Assembly (NCBI GenBank): GCA_964467615.1
Contig: CAYXRK010000010.1
Coordinates: forward strand, 1-50,772
Source: CAYXRK01 sp964467615
GTDB lineage: Bacteria; Hydrogenedentota; Hydrogenedentia; Hydrogenedentales; GCA-2746185
Reading direction: 5' to 3'
DNA: 50,772 bases
Below, piece after piece: positions 1 through 7,461 of the stretch. Under the pieces are notes generated by a model that worked only from the letters and a program-made list of their open reading frames with translations, was not told where the DNA came from and ran no database searches. The first letter of the stretch is position 1. The number at the start of each line of letters is the position of its first letter. The position numbers and the translations under genes were made by a program.

Positions 1-561
1 CACACCCCGCGCAGGCGTGAGTTTTCTGGTCATTCCGCTCGATTCTCCAATACATTTATACCCGATAAACCTGGATAAAGCGAATTGCGGAAAACCAATA
101 AACCTGTTTCGCCCCAACAGGAGCACGGACATTCCTGTCCGTGTGCCGGGCCGCCGGGCTGGGCTGGAAAGCCCGGTCTCCTTTGCTTTCCTGTCCGTGT
201 GCATGTGGCCGACAGCCCTTCGACCCTTCGACAAGCTCAGGGCGAACGGGCTTCGGCGGCATTCCTGCCCGCGTACCTACATCTCAGCCCGCGCTTCGAT
301 GTACTTCTCATCTGCGTCCGTCTGCGTCATCTGCGGACAAGTAAATAGGCATTTTCCCCCACGTCGACACGCATTTCGATCAATAAAACCGGCCATTTTT
401 CAAAAAAACAGGTCAACACCCGGTGTTATATAGATAGGCGCGGTTCCCTCACCGCCCGTTACCCGGCGCGGCGCGTTCCCAAGAACGGCGAAATCGGCGC
501 TTTTGAGCGAATTGGAGCGGTAAATCAGCGCTTTAGAGCGGTAAATGGGAGGTAAAAAGGC
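1..561. other. non-coding stretch with palindromic repeats
   Basis: No convincing gene is seen here; the open frames lack family-like composition. The stretch holds a short hairpin at 124-143 (CACGGACA, loop TTCC, TGTCCGTG), a partial second copy of the same word near 190-202, and a REP-like palindrome at 224-249. Between about 510 and 550 the word AGCGGTAAAT occurs twice. The region looks like an intergenic repeat landing zone. Confidence 0.5.
224..249. repeat. REP-like palindromic element
   Basis: The segment runs CCCTTCGACAAGCTCAGGG followed by CGAACGG. I recall this word as a dispersed palindromic repeat in many bacterial genomes. CCCT pairs with AGGG, and the flanking GCCCTTCG can pair imperfectly with CGAACGGGC. 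It lies in non-coding DNA. The family assignment is from memory of the motif, not from a search. Confidence 0.5.
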
Positions 562-654
562 ATGAAAAAGAGACCACTGATCGACGTAAGTCCAATGATA
601 TCAACGGTCGACACCCTCGAGTCGCCACATTCCGGCCTCGATGGGCCTCCTTAA
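562..654 (+). CDS. possible 30-residue micro-ORF
   Basis: An ATG at 562 is preceded by GGGAGG about nine bases upstream, a good ribosome binding site, and opens a 30-codon frame ending at TAA 652-654. The peptide starts MKKRPLIDVSPM and ends GLDGPP. I do not recognise it. Its stop lies just before a near-perfect 28-base AT-rich inverted repeat. It could be a leader peptide, a small protein or chance; only the ribosome binding site and the downstream hairpin support it. Confidence 0.25.
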   Translation: MKKRPLIDVSPMISTVDTLESPHSGLDGPP

Positions 655-680
655 AAATCATTTTACGTAAAAGGATTTTT
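653..680. terminator. AT-rich inverted repeat, possible bidirectional terminator
   Basis: AAAAATCATTTTAC (653-666) is followed directly by GTAAAAGGATTTTT (667-680), its reverse complement except for one position. Both strands end in a run of five T. It overlaps the stop of the micro-ORF and lies about 230 bases downstream of hprK on the other strand. The low GC of the stem makes terminator function uncertain. Confidence 0.35.
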
Positions 681-764
681 ACGGACGGCCCATCGCGGCG
701 GACACCCACCCTCGTATTTCCCGCGCTCGGGGCAACTCTTTCTTCGCGTTTTGAATTGTATAGA

Positions 765-779
765 GTACAGTATCTGTAC
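765..779. promoter_or_regulatory. short perfect inverted repeat, operator-like
   Basis: GTACAG, spacer TAT, CTGTAC form a perfect dyad in an AT-rich patch between the micro-ORF and hprK. It resembles a repressor-type operator, but no promoter or gene start lies close enough to assign a target. Confidence 0.2.
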
Positions 780-907
780 CATTACATATAGCTTACTCAT
801 TACCTGATCAATACTTAGCGATCGGTCTGGTCGCGAGGTGGAGCGGAGGCGTTGGAGGAACAGGACTAACGCCGCCACGATCCCCTGTCCCGAATGGACC
901 CGATCGA

Positions 908-1867
908 TCAGTTGCCGGACTGCATTAGTTGAAGCAGTCGATTGTTGAGGACTTCGGCGGAGTGGACACCCATCTCCTTGAGGCGGTGGTTGAGCGCGGC
1001 GACCTCGACGATGACGGACAGGTTCCGGCCTGGGCGCACGGGGATGACGATGTGCGGGAGTTTCACGCCGAGGATGTCGGCGTGCTGATCGTCGAGCCCG
1101 GTGCGGTCGTACTTTCTAGTGTCGTCCCACTCCTGCAACTCGACGACGAGCGAAATCCCCTTCGCGTTGGTGACGCGGCCGACGCCAAACATGCTTCGGA
1201 CGTCTACGATGCCGACGCCGCGGATTTCCATGCAGTGTTCTATGGCCGGGTTGGTGAAGGCCGTCAGCGTGTCTTCGCCGGTGCGCTTAATCGTTACGGA
1301 ATCGTCGGCGACGAGGAGGTGCCCGCGTTCAACGAGTTCGAGCGCGACTTCGCTTTTGCCGATGCCGGGCTTTCCGAGCATCAAGACGCCGACGCCGTAC
1401 ACATCGACGGCGGTGGCGTGCATTTGCGTCGTCGGGGCGAACTCCTCGGCCAAGAAAATAATGATGCGGCTGATGAGTTCGTCCGTCGAGAGGTGCGATT
1501 GGAGGATCGGCACGCCCCGGCGATTGCACATGTCGAGGAGGAGGTTGACGGGATGCAGGTTCCGGGACACCACAAACGCCGGTATCTCAAACGAGAACAA
1601 GTTCTCGAGGCGGAATTCGAGGAGCGAGGTCTTGACCCGTTCCATATAGTGAATCTCGGTGTTTCCGAGGATTTGGATTCGGTCGCTCGCGAAGAAATCG
1701 AGATAGCCGCTGAGCGCGAGCCCGGGACGGTTTACGTCGGAAATGTACACGCGCCGGCCCACGCCTTGATAGCCGGCCACCACCTTCATTTCCGCCGTGA
1801 AATGGTCCAGAAGTCGCGCGACCGCGATGTCGCGCTTTCGGCTTACGGGCAGGATGTCGGTTTTTAT
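908..1867 (-). CDS. hprK: HPr kinase/phosphorylase
   Basis: HprK phosphorylates and dephosphorylates a serine of HPr-type proteins and so links carbon status to regulation. The frame shows the Walker A loop GKPGIGKS (about residues 165-172), the preceding HATAVDVYG segment, and the C-terminal signature MEIRGVGIVDVRSMFG. The first ATG (1787-1789) gives only 293 residues and cuts off the usual N-terminal beta-alpha region. The frame continues upstream with HprK-like sequence (DIAVARLLDHFTAEMKVVAG) to a stop just beyond 1890. The best-placed initiation site is ATA at 1865-1867, six bases after a GAGGAA ribosome binding site that overlaps the hpf stop. This gives 319 residues, a normal family length. 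No ATG, GTG or TTG exists in that extension. It is cotranscribed with hpf. Confidence 0.9.
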   Translation of the reverse strand: MKTDILPVSRKRDIAVARLLDHFTAEMKVVAGYQGVGRRVYISDVNRPGLALSGYLDFFASDRIQILGNTEIHYMERVKTSLLEFRLENLFSFEIPAFVVSRNLHPVNLLLDMCNRRGVPILQSHLSTDELISRIIIFLAEEFAPTTQMHATAVDVYGVGVLMLGKPGIGKSEVALELVERGHLLVADDSVTIKRTGEDTLTAFTNPAIEHCMEIRGVGIVDVRSMFGVGRVTNAKGISLVVELQEWDDTRKYDRTGLDDQHADILGVKLPHIVIPVRPGRNLSVIVEVAALNHRLKEMGVHSAEVLNNRLLQLMQSGN

Positions 1868-1877
1868 GGCGCGTTCC

Positions 1878-2441
1878 TCACGCGTGCGGTTCGATTAGAC
1901 CATAGGTCCCATCATGGCGATCATAGATCACATTGAGTTTGTCCGTGTCCGCGTTCGTAAAAATTAGGAACTGTTCGTGAATCAACTCGAGCTGGAATGC
2001 AGCTTCTTCGACGCTCATGGGTTTCGTGTCGAACGTCTCGCGCAGAATTACGTGATGCCAGGGCCGCGATTCGGCGGACTCTCCGTTGTCTTCATCCACG
2101 GTCGGTTGAAGCACATCGTGGCCATAGCTCCGCGCCTCGCGCACCGACCTCGGCTGATGCCGCAGAATTCGGTCCTTGTGTTTGCGGACCTGGCGCTCGA
2201 CCTTTTCGAGGGCCCTATCGACCGACAGGTACATGTCGTTGGTCGATTCTTTGGCGTTGATGCGGAGTCCGTTGGCGTGGACGTTGAACTCCGCGAATTG
2301 GCGATGAGCATCAACGTTCAAAATCACATGCACCTCGATCACCTGATCGAAGTGTCCGCTTATCTTTTCGACGCCTCGCTCGACGTGCTCTTTGATCGAG
2401 TCCGTCAAGTGCATGTGGCGTGCTGCAATGGAAACTTTCAC
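1878..2441 (-). CDS. hpf: ribosome hibernation promoting factor, long form
   Basis: This protein binds the 30S subunit and promotes inactive 100S ribosome dimers during starvation. The N-terminal HPF/YfiA domain covers about residues 1-100 (KVSIAARHMHLTDSIKEHVE at its start). A linker leads to the C-terminal dimerisation domain from about 130 (MSVEEAAFQLELIHEQFLIF and a final DGTYGLIEP), so it is the long form. I place the start at GTG 2439-2441, nine bases after TGAGGTG, giving 187 residues. A frame nine codons longer begins at ATG 2468 but lacks a better ribosome site and adds non-homologous residues. hprK follows directly and its proposed ribosome site overlaps the hpf stop, so the two are one operon. 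The hpf-hprK pairing fits the rpoN-type clusters of Gram-negative bacteria. Confidence 0.92.
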   Translation of the reverse strand: MKVSIAARHMHLTDSIKEHVERGVEKISGHFDQVIEVHVILNVDAHRQFAEFNVHANGLRINAKESTNDMYLSVDRALEKVERQVRKHKDRILRHQPRSVREARSYGHDVLQPTVDEDNGESAESRPWHHVILRETFDTKPMSVEEAAFQLELIHEQFLIFTNADTDKLNVIYDRHDGTYGLIEPHA

Positions 2442-2521
2442 GGGAAACACCTCATGATAGCGGGTCAAGGAAATTGCGCGGCGGGAATACGAGGAGGAAC
2501 TCTGCGCGCGAACGGAACCGT

Positions 2522-2549
2522 CCCACCGCGACCGGCCGAAACCGGTGGG
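2522..2549. other. GC-rich hairpin between hpf and the Gfo/Idh gene
   Basis: CCCACCG at the left pairs with CGGTGGG at the right, with a nested ACCGG/CCGGT pairing inside. It lies about 80 bases beyond the stop of the minus-strand oxidoreductase gene and upstream of hpf. It could stop transcription from the upstream gene or act in the hpf leader. There is no T tract on the minus strand, so a classical intrinsic terminator is not claimed. Confidence 0.35.
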
Positions 2550-2627
2550 GAAAAGCGCGTTGACTCCCGAAGAAGATCACGTCAAGACTTTACCATTGAA
2601 TGGGCAGGCAGTCAACGGTCGTGGGCG

Positions 2628-3797
2628 TCACGCGCTCCATCGGCGAAGCGGGTGGTCGCGCCAGGCGAGCGGGATGTCCGCGGCACGCCCCGACACCAGC
2701 GATTCCCAAACGCCTTGGATCATCTCGTGGGCCGTTCGCGCGTCCTCCAGGCTGGTCCGTGGCGGGCCGCCGGTTTCGATCGCCGACATCAGGCCATCGA
2801 CTATGGGCTGGTAGTGCCAAACTGGCGGACCGCCCGGCATTACCACCGGCGCGTTCGGCAGGCGTTTCCATTGCACCCCCGAAACGCCCGGCGCCCACAC
2901 GGGATCGTCGAGCCAATGCACTTTAGGAATCGTGTCCATGCGAATCGAGACAACACCCTTCGTGCCAAAAATATCGAGACCCCAGCGCTTGCCGTCGGAC
3001 TGGCCGCCTCTCGCCGAAGCGAAGTATCCAAATGCACCGTTCTCGAATCGGTACTCCGCGTGGATGGAGTCGCCGGCAATCGGTCCGAGCGGCTCGGTCG
3101 CTTCACGGACGTCGCTGGGCTTCGCGGGGCGGCCTTCGACAAGCACATCCGCGCGGCACGAAGTCGGCGTGCCGAGAAAGTACCTCATGAGATCGAACAG
3201 ATGGATACCCAGAACGATGAGGTCTTCGCCGCCCGCGCGATTGTCTTCCTTACCACGGGCGCGGATCTCGAGTACGTCGCCAATGATCTTTTCTTCGGCG
3301 ATAAGACGCCTCGCATGTTCGATGATCGGCGATACGCGGAAGTTGAAACCGATCGTCCACTTGAGATCCTTGGCATCGGCGGCAGCGATGATGGCGTCTA
3401 TCTCTTCGAGATCCATCGCGAGCGGTTTTTCGATGACTCCGTGGCATCTTCGCTCGATGCACGCCTGCATGTATTCGAGATGGCGGTGCGCGCATCGCGG
3501 CCCGATGGTGACGAGATCCGGCTTCTCCACGTCGAGCATCTTGCGATAGTCCGTGTAGACACGCTCGGCCTGGGCCTCTGTTGCGTGACTATTGCCGCCC
3601 TCTTCGCTCGGATCAGCGAGGGCGACTACCGTTACGTCTTGCCGCAGTCCCCACAGCAAATGAAGGTTATGGCCGTAGCCGCCCTCGTTCGAATCGCCGA
3701 TGATACAAGCGCGGTAAGTCCGTCGCTCCTGTGCGTATGCACCGAGCCCCGCGCCCAGACCTGCGAGCGACAGCCGGAGAAACGTTTGCCTATTCAC
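2628..3797 (-). CDS. secreted Gfo/Idh/MocA-family oxidoreductase
   Basis: The protein has 389 residues. It begins MNRQTFLRLSLAGLGAGLGA, which reads as an export signal ending near residue 22. An NAD(P)-binding domain follows, then the family lysine motif EKP at 123-125 (GVIEKPLAMDLEEIDA). The C-terminal half has the alpha/beta substrate domain with HLFDLMRYFLG. Members usually oxidise or reduce a sugar or inositol hydroxyl using NAD(P); exported versions are common in polysaccharide-degrading environmental bacteria. The first nucleotide motif is not a clean GxGxxG (CIIGDSNEGGYGHN), so cofactor details are uncertain. Its start overlaps by eight bases the end of the upstream membrane-protein gene, so the two are cotranscribed. 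The substrate cannot be told from sequence. Confidence 0.85.
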   Translation of the reverse strand: MNRQTFLRLSLAGLGAGLGAYAQERRTYRACIIGDSNEGGYGHNLHLLWGLRQDVTVVALADPSEEGGNSHATEAQAERVYTDYRKMLDVEKPDLVTIGPRCAHRHLEYMQACIERRCHGVIEKPLAMDLEEIDAIIAAADAKDLKWTIGFNFRVSPIIEHARRLIAEEKIIGDVLEIRARGKEDNRAGGEDLIVLGIHLFDLMRYFLGTPTSCRADVLVEGRPAKPSDVREATEPLGPIAGDSIHAEYRFENGAFGYFASARGGQSDGKRWGLDIFGTKGVVSIRMDTIPKVHWLDDPVWAPGVSGVQWKRLPNAPVVMPGGPPVWHYQPIVDGLMSAIETGGPPRTSLEDARTAHEMIQGVWESLVSGRAADIPLAWRDHPLRRWSA

Positions 3798-4275
3798 CGG
3801 GCGTCGCGCCGGCCGAGGGGGTCGCTGCGGCAGTAGCCGCGGCGGACGGCATGACCTTCATGACGCCGCCGAGCATGATCGTGGCAAACGTGACGAGCAC
3901 GATCGCCGCCCACACCCTGCTGTTCTTCCGGAGCCGTTCGCCGTACGCGCGGGTCGATGTCAGTGCGATGCCCAACACGAAGTAGGCAAGCGCGAGCAGA
4001 AACTTCATGCCGAACAGAGCATGGTACAACGCTTGGCCGTCGTGCTTGGGACTGGTGACCTTGAGGTAATTGTAGAAGCCGCTGACGAGAAACAAAATGA
4101 TGAGCGGGTGAAATATCATCCGCCACTTTTTTAGGACGGCGTTCATCAGCGCCGAGTCATTCTTCGCCGCCGGAAGTAGGACGAAACCGAGAAACACGAT
4201 GCCGCCCGCGGAGATCACCGCAGAAAGAACATGCATCCAACGCATCACGAGCGGAAGGGCCAAATCCATGGACAT
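3790..4275 (-). CDS. four-helix membrane protein, CopD/DUF2269-like
   Basis: The frame gives 161 residues with four hydrophobic segments (about 10-32, 52-68, 85-105 and 118-142) and an Ala/Thr/Pro-rich tail (AAATAAATPSAGATPGE). His13 in the first helix (MRWMHVLSAV) and His55 in the second (MIFHPLIILF) resemble the haem- or metal-binding histidines of CopD-like and DUF2269 integral proteins, but that link is inference. The gene runs into the oxidoreductase gene with an eight-base overlap. It is divergent from the multiheme cytochrome operon across a 402-base spacer, so a shared regulatory region and a redox-related role are possible. No enzymatic function is assigned. Confidence 0.6.
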   Translation of the reverse strand: MSMDLALPLVMRWMHVLSAVISAGGIVFLGFVLLPAAKNDSALMNAVLKKWRMIFHPLIILFLVSGFYNYLKVTSPKHDGQALYHALFGMKFLLALAYFVLGIALTSTRAYGERLRKNSRVWAAIVLVTFATIMLGGVMKVMPSAAATAAATPSAGATPGE

Positions 4276-4677
4276 GCTGAACTCCTGTTAATATTTCTGG
4301 CGAATTATGCACGTCCTGCGGGCGCTGAATACATTTCTGCTCCCATTCGGAGTGCCCTTTGGAAAAACAACAACGTGTTAAACCCGCTATCGAGGCGAAT
4401 CAGCGGCTTCGCGCCTCCTCGATCCAGCCCGTTCAATGATTCCGGCCGAAGGCACCAAGGCCTGAACAGATCGAAGCAGTGATCGTGTCATAAGTGTCCT
4501 CGATTGAGCACTTGTGACCAATCAATTTTAGTCTCCTCCATTCAACTGTGACAGCATTTCCGCCCGAAACACGTCGCTACCGGGCAAAAGCCAACGTGAC
4601 TGCAAGAACCGGCCAATTGGACAGCCGATTGCTCTCTGGTTCGTGGCCGAACATCGAATCACAGCAATCCAATCACA
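4276..4677. promoter_or_regulatory. divergent intergenic region upstream of the cytochrome operon
   Basis: This 402-base spacer separates two divergently read units and must hold the promoters of both. I see a GAGGCG/CGCCTC stem (4392-4397 with 4412-4417) and an AAGTG-N11-CACTT dyad (4492-4512). A half-site-like TTGTGACCAATCAA follows at about 4511-4525. None is a clean FNR, CRP or NsrR site, and no clear -35/-10 pair stands out. Confidence 0.35.
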
Positions 4678-5271
4678 ATGAAGACGGACTTCAACGCCAT
4701 AGCTTCGCTCTTGTTTGTGGCCATGCTCATTGGAACGAACGGATGTTTTTGGACACCGGGCGAACCGAATTCGCTTTATGTTCGATCGATGCCGGGGGAG
4801 GTGTTCGACACGGCTGCGGTGCGCGGCGAGTTTCGACCGCTTCGGTTGCGGCGGACAGGCTTCGAGTATCGGTGTACGGAATGTCATGAGGATTTTACGA
4901 GCTTGAAAAGGAAGCCTGAACTTCCCGGTGAACATGCCGCGATCTATGCCGAGTTCAACCACGGCCTCAATACGAATTGCCTCAATTGCCACAACTCGGG
5001 GGCGCGCAACGACTATATCGATCATGAGGGTTCGGTCATTTCTTCGGAGCAGCCCGCGCGGCTTTGCGCGAAGTGCCACGGCCCGTTGTATCGCGATTGG
5101 GAGCGGGGAATTCACGGAAGGCAGAACGGATACTGGGACGCGGACCTGGGACCACGCGAAAAGCTGCTGTGTGTACAGTGTCACGATCCGCACAATCCGA
5201 AATTCAAACCGATGACGCCGGAGCCTCCGCCGCAGACGCGGGGCATGTCACTCGCGCACGAGGAGGTATAG
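4678..5271 (+). CDS. tetraheme c-type cytochrome lipoprotein
   Basis: The 197-residue protein starts with a lipoprotein signal; the lipobox ends at Cys23 (LIGTNGC), so it should be tethered to a membrane outside the cytoplasm. Four CXXCH haem c sites are visible: CTECH (66-70), CLNCH (101-105), CAKCH (130-134) and CVQCH (165-169). Haem 4 is followed by DPHNP, a common multiheme context. It is the first gene of the operon with the iron-sulfur, NrfD and octaheme genes, and most likely relays electrons from the quinol-oxidising module to the octaheme enzyme. No strong ribosome site precedes the ATG; the start is chosen because it supplies the complete lipoprotein signal. Confidence 0.88.
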   Translation: MKTDFNAIASLLFVAMLIGTNGCFWTPGEPNSLYVRSMPGEVFDTAAVRGEFRPLRLRRTGFEYRCTECHEDFTSLKRKPELPGEHAAIYAEFNHGLNTNCLNCHNSGARNDYIDHEGSVISSEQPARLCAKCHGPLYRDWERGIHGRQNGYWDADLGPREKLLCVQCHDPHNPKFKPMTPEPPPQTRGMSLAHEEV

Positions 5272-5275
5272 CCGG

Positions 5276-6199
5276 ATGGCTGACGAACATTCACACGGGG
5301 TACCGCGTCGTTCGTTCTTGAAAGCCGGGTTGGGGACGATGGCAGCGGTGGCGGCGGCCGCCGGGGTGCTTGAACCGTTGCGAAGTTTGCACAGCGGAAC
5401 GAGCCTTGGGGACTTCTTGCAGCAGCACTACAAACGACTCACACCGGAGATGCTCGACACGATACTCCGCCGCATCGAGGGCGAGATCGGCGAAAAGTAC
5501 GGGGCCGCAGTGACAGTCAAGGACCAGCGTCCGATTGACGGCGTGAAGTTCGGCTACGCTTTGAATCTATCGCGCTGCAACGGTTCACGGCGGTGCGTGG
5601 CGGCGTGCGTCAAAGAAAATAACCAAACACGCGATCCGGAAATGCAGTACATCAAAGTCCTCGAGATGCCCGCTGGCTCCTTCGACATCGAGAAATCCGA
5701 CCATCACTATGACCGCGAACAGGTCCCCGCGGAGGGAAAGTTCTACCTTCCGGTGCAGTGCCAACAATGCGCGGATCCGCCCTGTACGAAGGTATGTCCC
5801 GTCGAAGCGACTTGGCCAGAGAAGGACGGCATCGTCGTCATTGATTACAACTGGTGCATCGGCTGCCGATACTGCATGGCGGCGTGCCCCTATGAGGCGC
5901 GACGATTCAACTACTCGGAGCCGGTGATCCCGAAGGAAGAGATCAATCCGAACATGGGGTACTTCAGCAACCGCATCCGGCCCAAGGGCGTCGTCGAGAA
6001 GTGCCACTTCTGTCTGCACCGGACGCGCGAGGGCAAAAACCCCGCGTGCTTGGAGGTGTGTCCGACCGGGGCGCGGGTCTTTGGGAATGTCATGGATCCA
6101 GAAAGCGAGATCAGCTACATCCTGAGGAACAAACGGTCATACATTTTGAAAGAGGACGCGGGAACGATTCCGCGGTTCTTCTATTTCTTCGACGCATGA
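5276..6199 (+). CDS. Tat-exported 4Fe-4S electron-transfer subunit (NrfC/HybA/DmsB-like)
   Basis: This 307-residue protein carries a twin-arginine signal (PRRSFLKAG, residues 10-18) and then ferredoxin-like cysteine groups. They are C101/C107/C111, C162/C165/C170/C174, C194/C197/C200/C204 and C243/C246/C258/C262. It matches the four-cluster electron-transfer subunits that sit beside NrfD-type membrane proteins on the periplasmic face. The first group is odd: the position normally filled by its second cysteine is Ser104 (CNGSRRCVAAC), so that cluster has a non-cysteine ligand or is three-iron. A ribosome site GAGGAGG lies at the end of the preceding gene, five bases before this one. The stop overlaps the NrfD start (ATGA), indicating translational coupling and a stable complex. 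Confidence 0.9.
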   Translation: MADEHSHGVPRRSFLKAGLGTMAAVAAAAGVLEPLRSLHSGTSLGDFLQQHYKRLTPEMLDTILRRIEGEIGEKYGAAVTVKDQRPIDGVKFGYALNLSRCNGSRRCVAACVKENNQTRDPEMQYIKVLEMPAGSFDIEKSDHHYDREQVPAEGKFYLPVQCQQCADPPCTKVCPVEATWPEKDGIVVIDYNWCIGCRYCMAACPYEARRFNYSEPVIPKEEINPNMGYFSNRIRPKGVVEKCHFCLHRTREGKNPACLEVCPTGARVFGNVMDPESEISYILRNKRSYILKEDAGTIPRFFYFFDA

Positions 6200-7461
6200 T
6201 TGCCTTGACGACAGAATACCTTCGATTTCTTGGAAGGGCCTACGTACTGAGTTTCAGCGGCTCGACGCGCTTCTACGCCTGGATGGGCTTTCTCACGGTC
6301 CTTACCGTAGTCGGCGGCAACGCGTACATGCGGCAGTGGGTCGAAGGTCTGGCCGTCACCAACATGACGGACGAGGTCTCGTGGGGCGCGTACATCGCCA
6401 ATTTCACATTCACGGTAGGAGTCGCCGCAGCGTCGGTCATGTTGGTGATCCCCGCGTATATTTACCGCAATAGAGACATGCACGATGTCGTGTTGTACGG
6501 CGAACTGCTCGCGATTGCCGCGATTGTCATGTCATTGTTATTTGTCGTGGTGGATCTAGGCCGGCCCGATCGCTTCTGGCATCTCATCCCCGTGATTGGC
6601 GTGTTCAATTTTCCCGGCTCGATGTTGTCGTGGGACGTGATCGTTCTGAACGGCTATCTGCTACTGAACTTGCACATTTGCGGATACCTTCTGTACATGA
6701 AGTACGAGGGCCGACGCCCGACTCCGCTGTTCTACGTGCCGTTGGTGCTGATTTCCATCGCGTGGGCGATCAGCATCCACACCGTCACCGCGTTTCTGTA
6801 CGTTGGACTCGTCGGGCGGCCCTTTTGGAACGCCGCCATCGTCGCGCCGCGCTTTCTTGGGTCCGCGTTTACGGTCGGTCCGGCGATATTGATCATTACG
6901 TTTCAAGTGCTGGCGCGCGTGACGGAATTGCAAGTGGGCGAGAAGGCACTCTACTTCCTCCGGCAAGTGGTTACGGCTTCGCTGCTCATCAACTTATTCT
7001 TGTTGTCCTGCGAAATGTTCAAGGAGTTTTATTCCGGAAGCCTTCACAACGCCTCGGCGCGGTATCTTTTTTTTGGATTGCACGGTCACAACCAACTCGT
7101 CCCATGGATTTGGTCGGCGATCGCAATGGAGATCGTGGCGGCGATCATTCTTGTGGTTCCACCGATCGCACGCAAGCACGCGCTGTTGAACCTGGCATGC
7201 GTGTTTTCCATCATCGGCATTTGGATCGAGAAGGGAATGGGCCTTGTAGTGCCTGGATTCATCCCGAGCCCCCTGGGCAACATCGTCGAATACGTGCCTT
7301 CTTGGAACGAAGTCCTGGTTTGCTTGGGTATCTGGGCATTTGGGGCCTTGCTGTTTTCGTGGATGCTCCATTTGGCCATTCCGATAATGAGCGGCAGTTT
7401 CGCGAGGACGAGTAGTGAGACCGAGAGGCTTTCCTCAACGACCGTGGGAGAAACAGCATGA
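6196..7461 (+). CDS. NrfD/PsrC-type polytopic quinol-oxidising membrane subunit
   Basis: The start is ATG 6196, overlapping the preceding stop, and gives 421 residues. I count about nine or ten hydrophobic helices, beginning around 'TRFYAWMGFLTVLTVVGG'. NrfD-family proteins exchange electrons between the quinone pool and an adjacent periplasmic iron-sulfur protein. Family-like features are the EVSWGAYIANFTFTVGVAAA helix and the later VVDLGRPDRFWHL loop, common to DsrP/HmeB/ActC-type members. Its end overlaps the octaheme cytochrome start by four bases. Together with the iron-sulfur gene it forms the membrane module of the complex. Whether it couples to proton movement cannot be told here. Confidence 0.9.
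   Translation: MIALTTEYLRFLGRAYVLSFSGSTRFYAWMGFLTVLTVVGGNAYMRQWVEGLAVTNMTDEVSWGAYIANFTFTVGVAAASVMLVIPAYIYRNRDMHDVVLYGELLAIAAIVMSLLFVVVDLGRPDRFWHLIPVIGVFNFPGSMLSWDVIVLNGYLLLNLHICGYLLYMKYEGRRPTPLFYVPLVLISIAWAISIHTVTAFLYVGLVGRPFWNAAIVAPRFLGSAFTVGPAILIITFQVLARVTELQVGEKALYFLRQVVTASLLINLFLLSCEMFKEFYSGSLHNASARYLFFGLHGHNQLVPWIWSAIAMEIVAAIILVVPPIARKHALLNLACVFSIIGIWIEKGMGLVVPGFIPSPLGNIVEYVPSWNEVLVCLGIWAFGALLFSWMLHLAIPIMSGSFARTSSETERLSSTTVGETA

Noticed and set aside
17..433. Open frame of 138 codons at the left edge, and nested ones
   Set aside because: Composition is repeat-like, no family resemblance, no ribosome site; the region is covered by palindromic repeats.
663..878. Minus-strand frame of 71 codons downstream of hprK
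   Set aside because: It needs a GTG start without a clear ribosome site and ends inside the AT-rich inverted repeat; no recognisable protein.
929..1936. Plus-strand frame of 335 codons opposite hprK
   Set aside because: It is the antisense shadow of a well-supported gene in GC-rich DNA.
1977..3836. Plus-strand frame of 619 codons opposite hpf and the Gfo/Idh gene
   Set aside because: Long antisense frames arise from codon bias; both sense genes have clear family motifs.
4511..4525. Possible FNR- or CRP-type site upstream of the cytochrome operon
   Set aside because: Only half-site similarity; the second half does not match either consensus.
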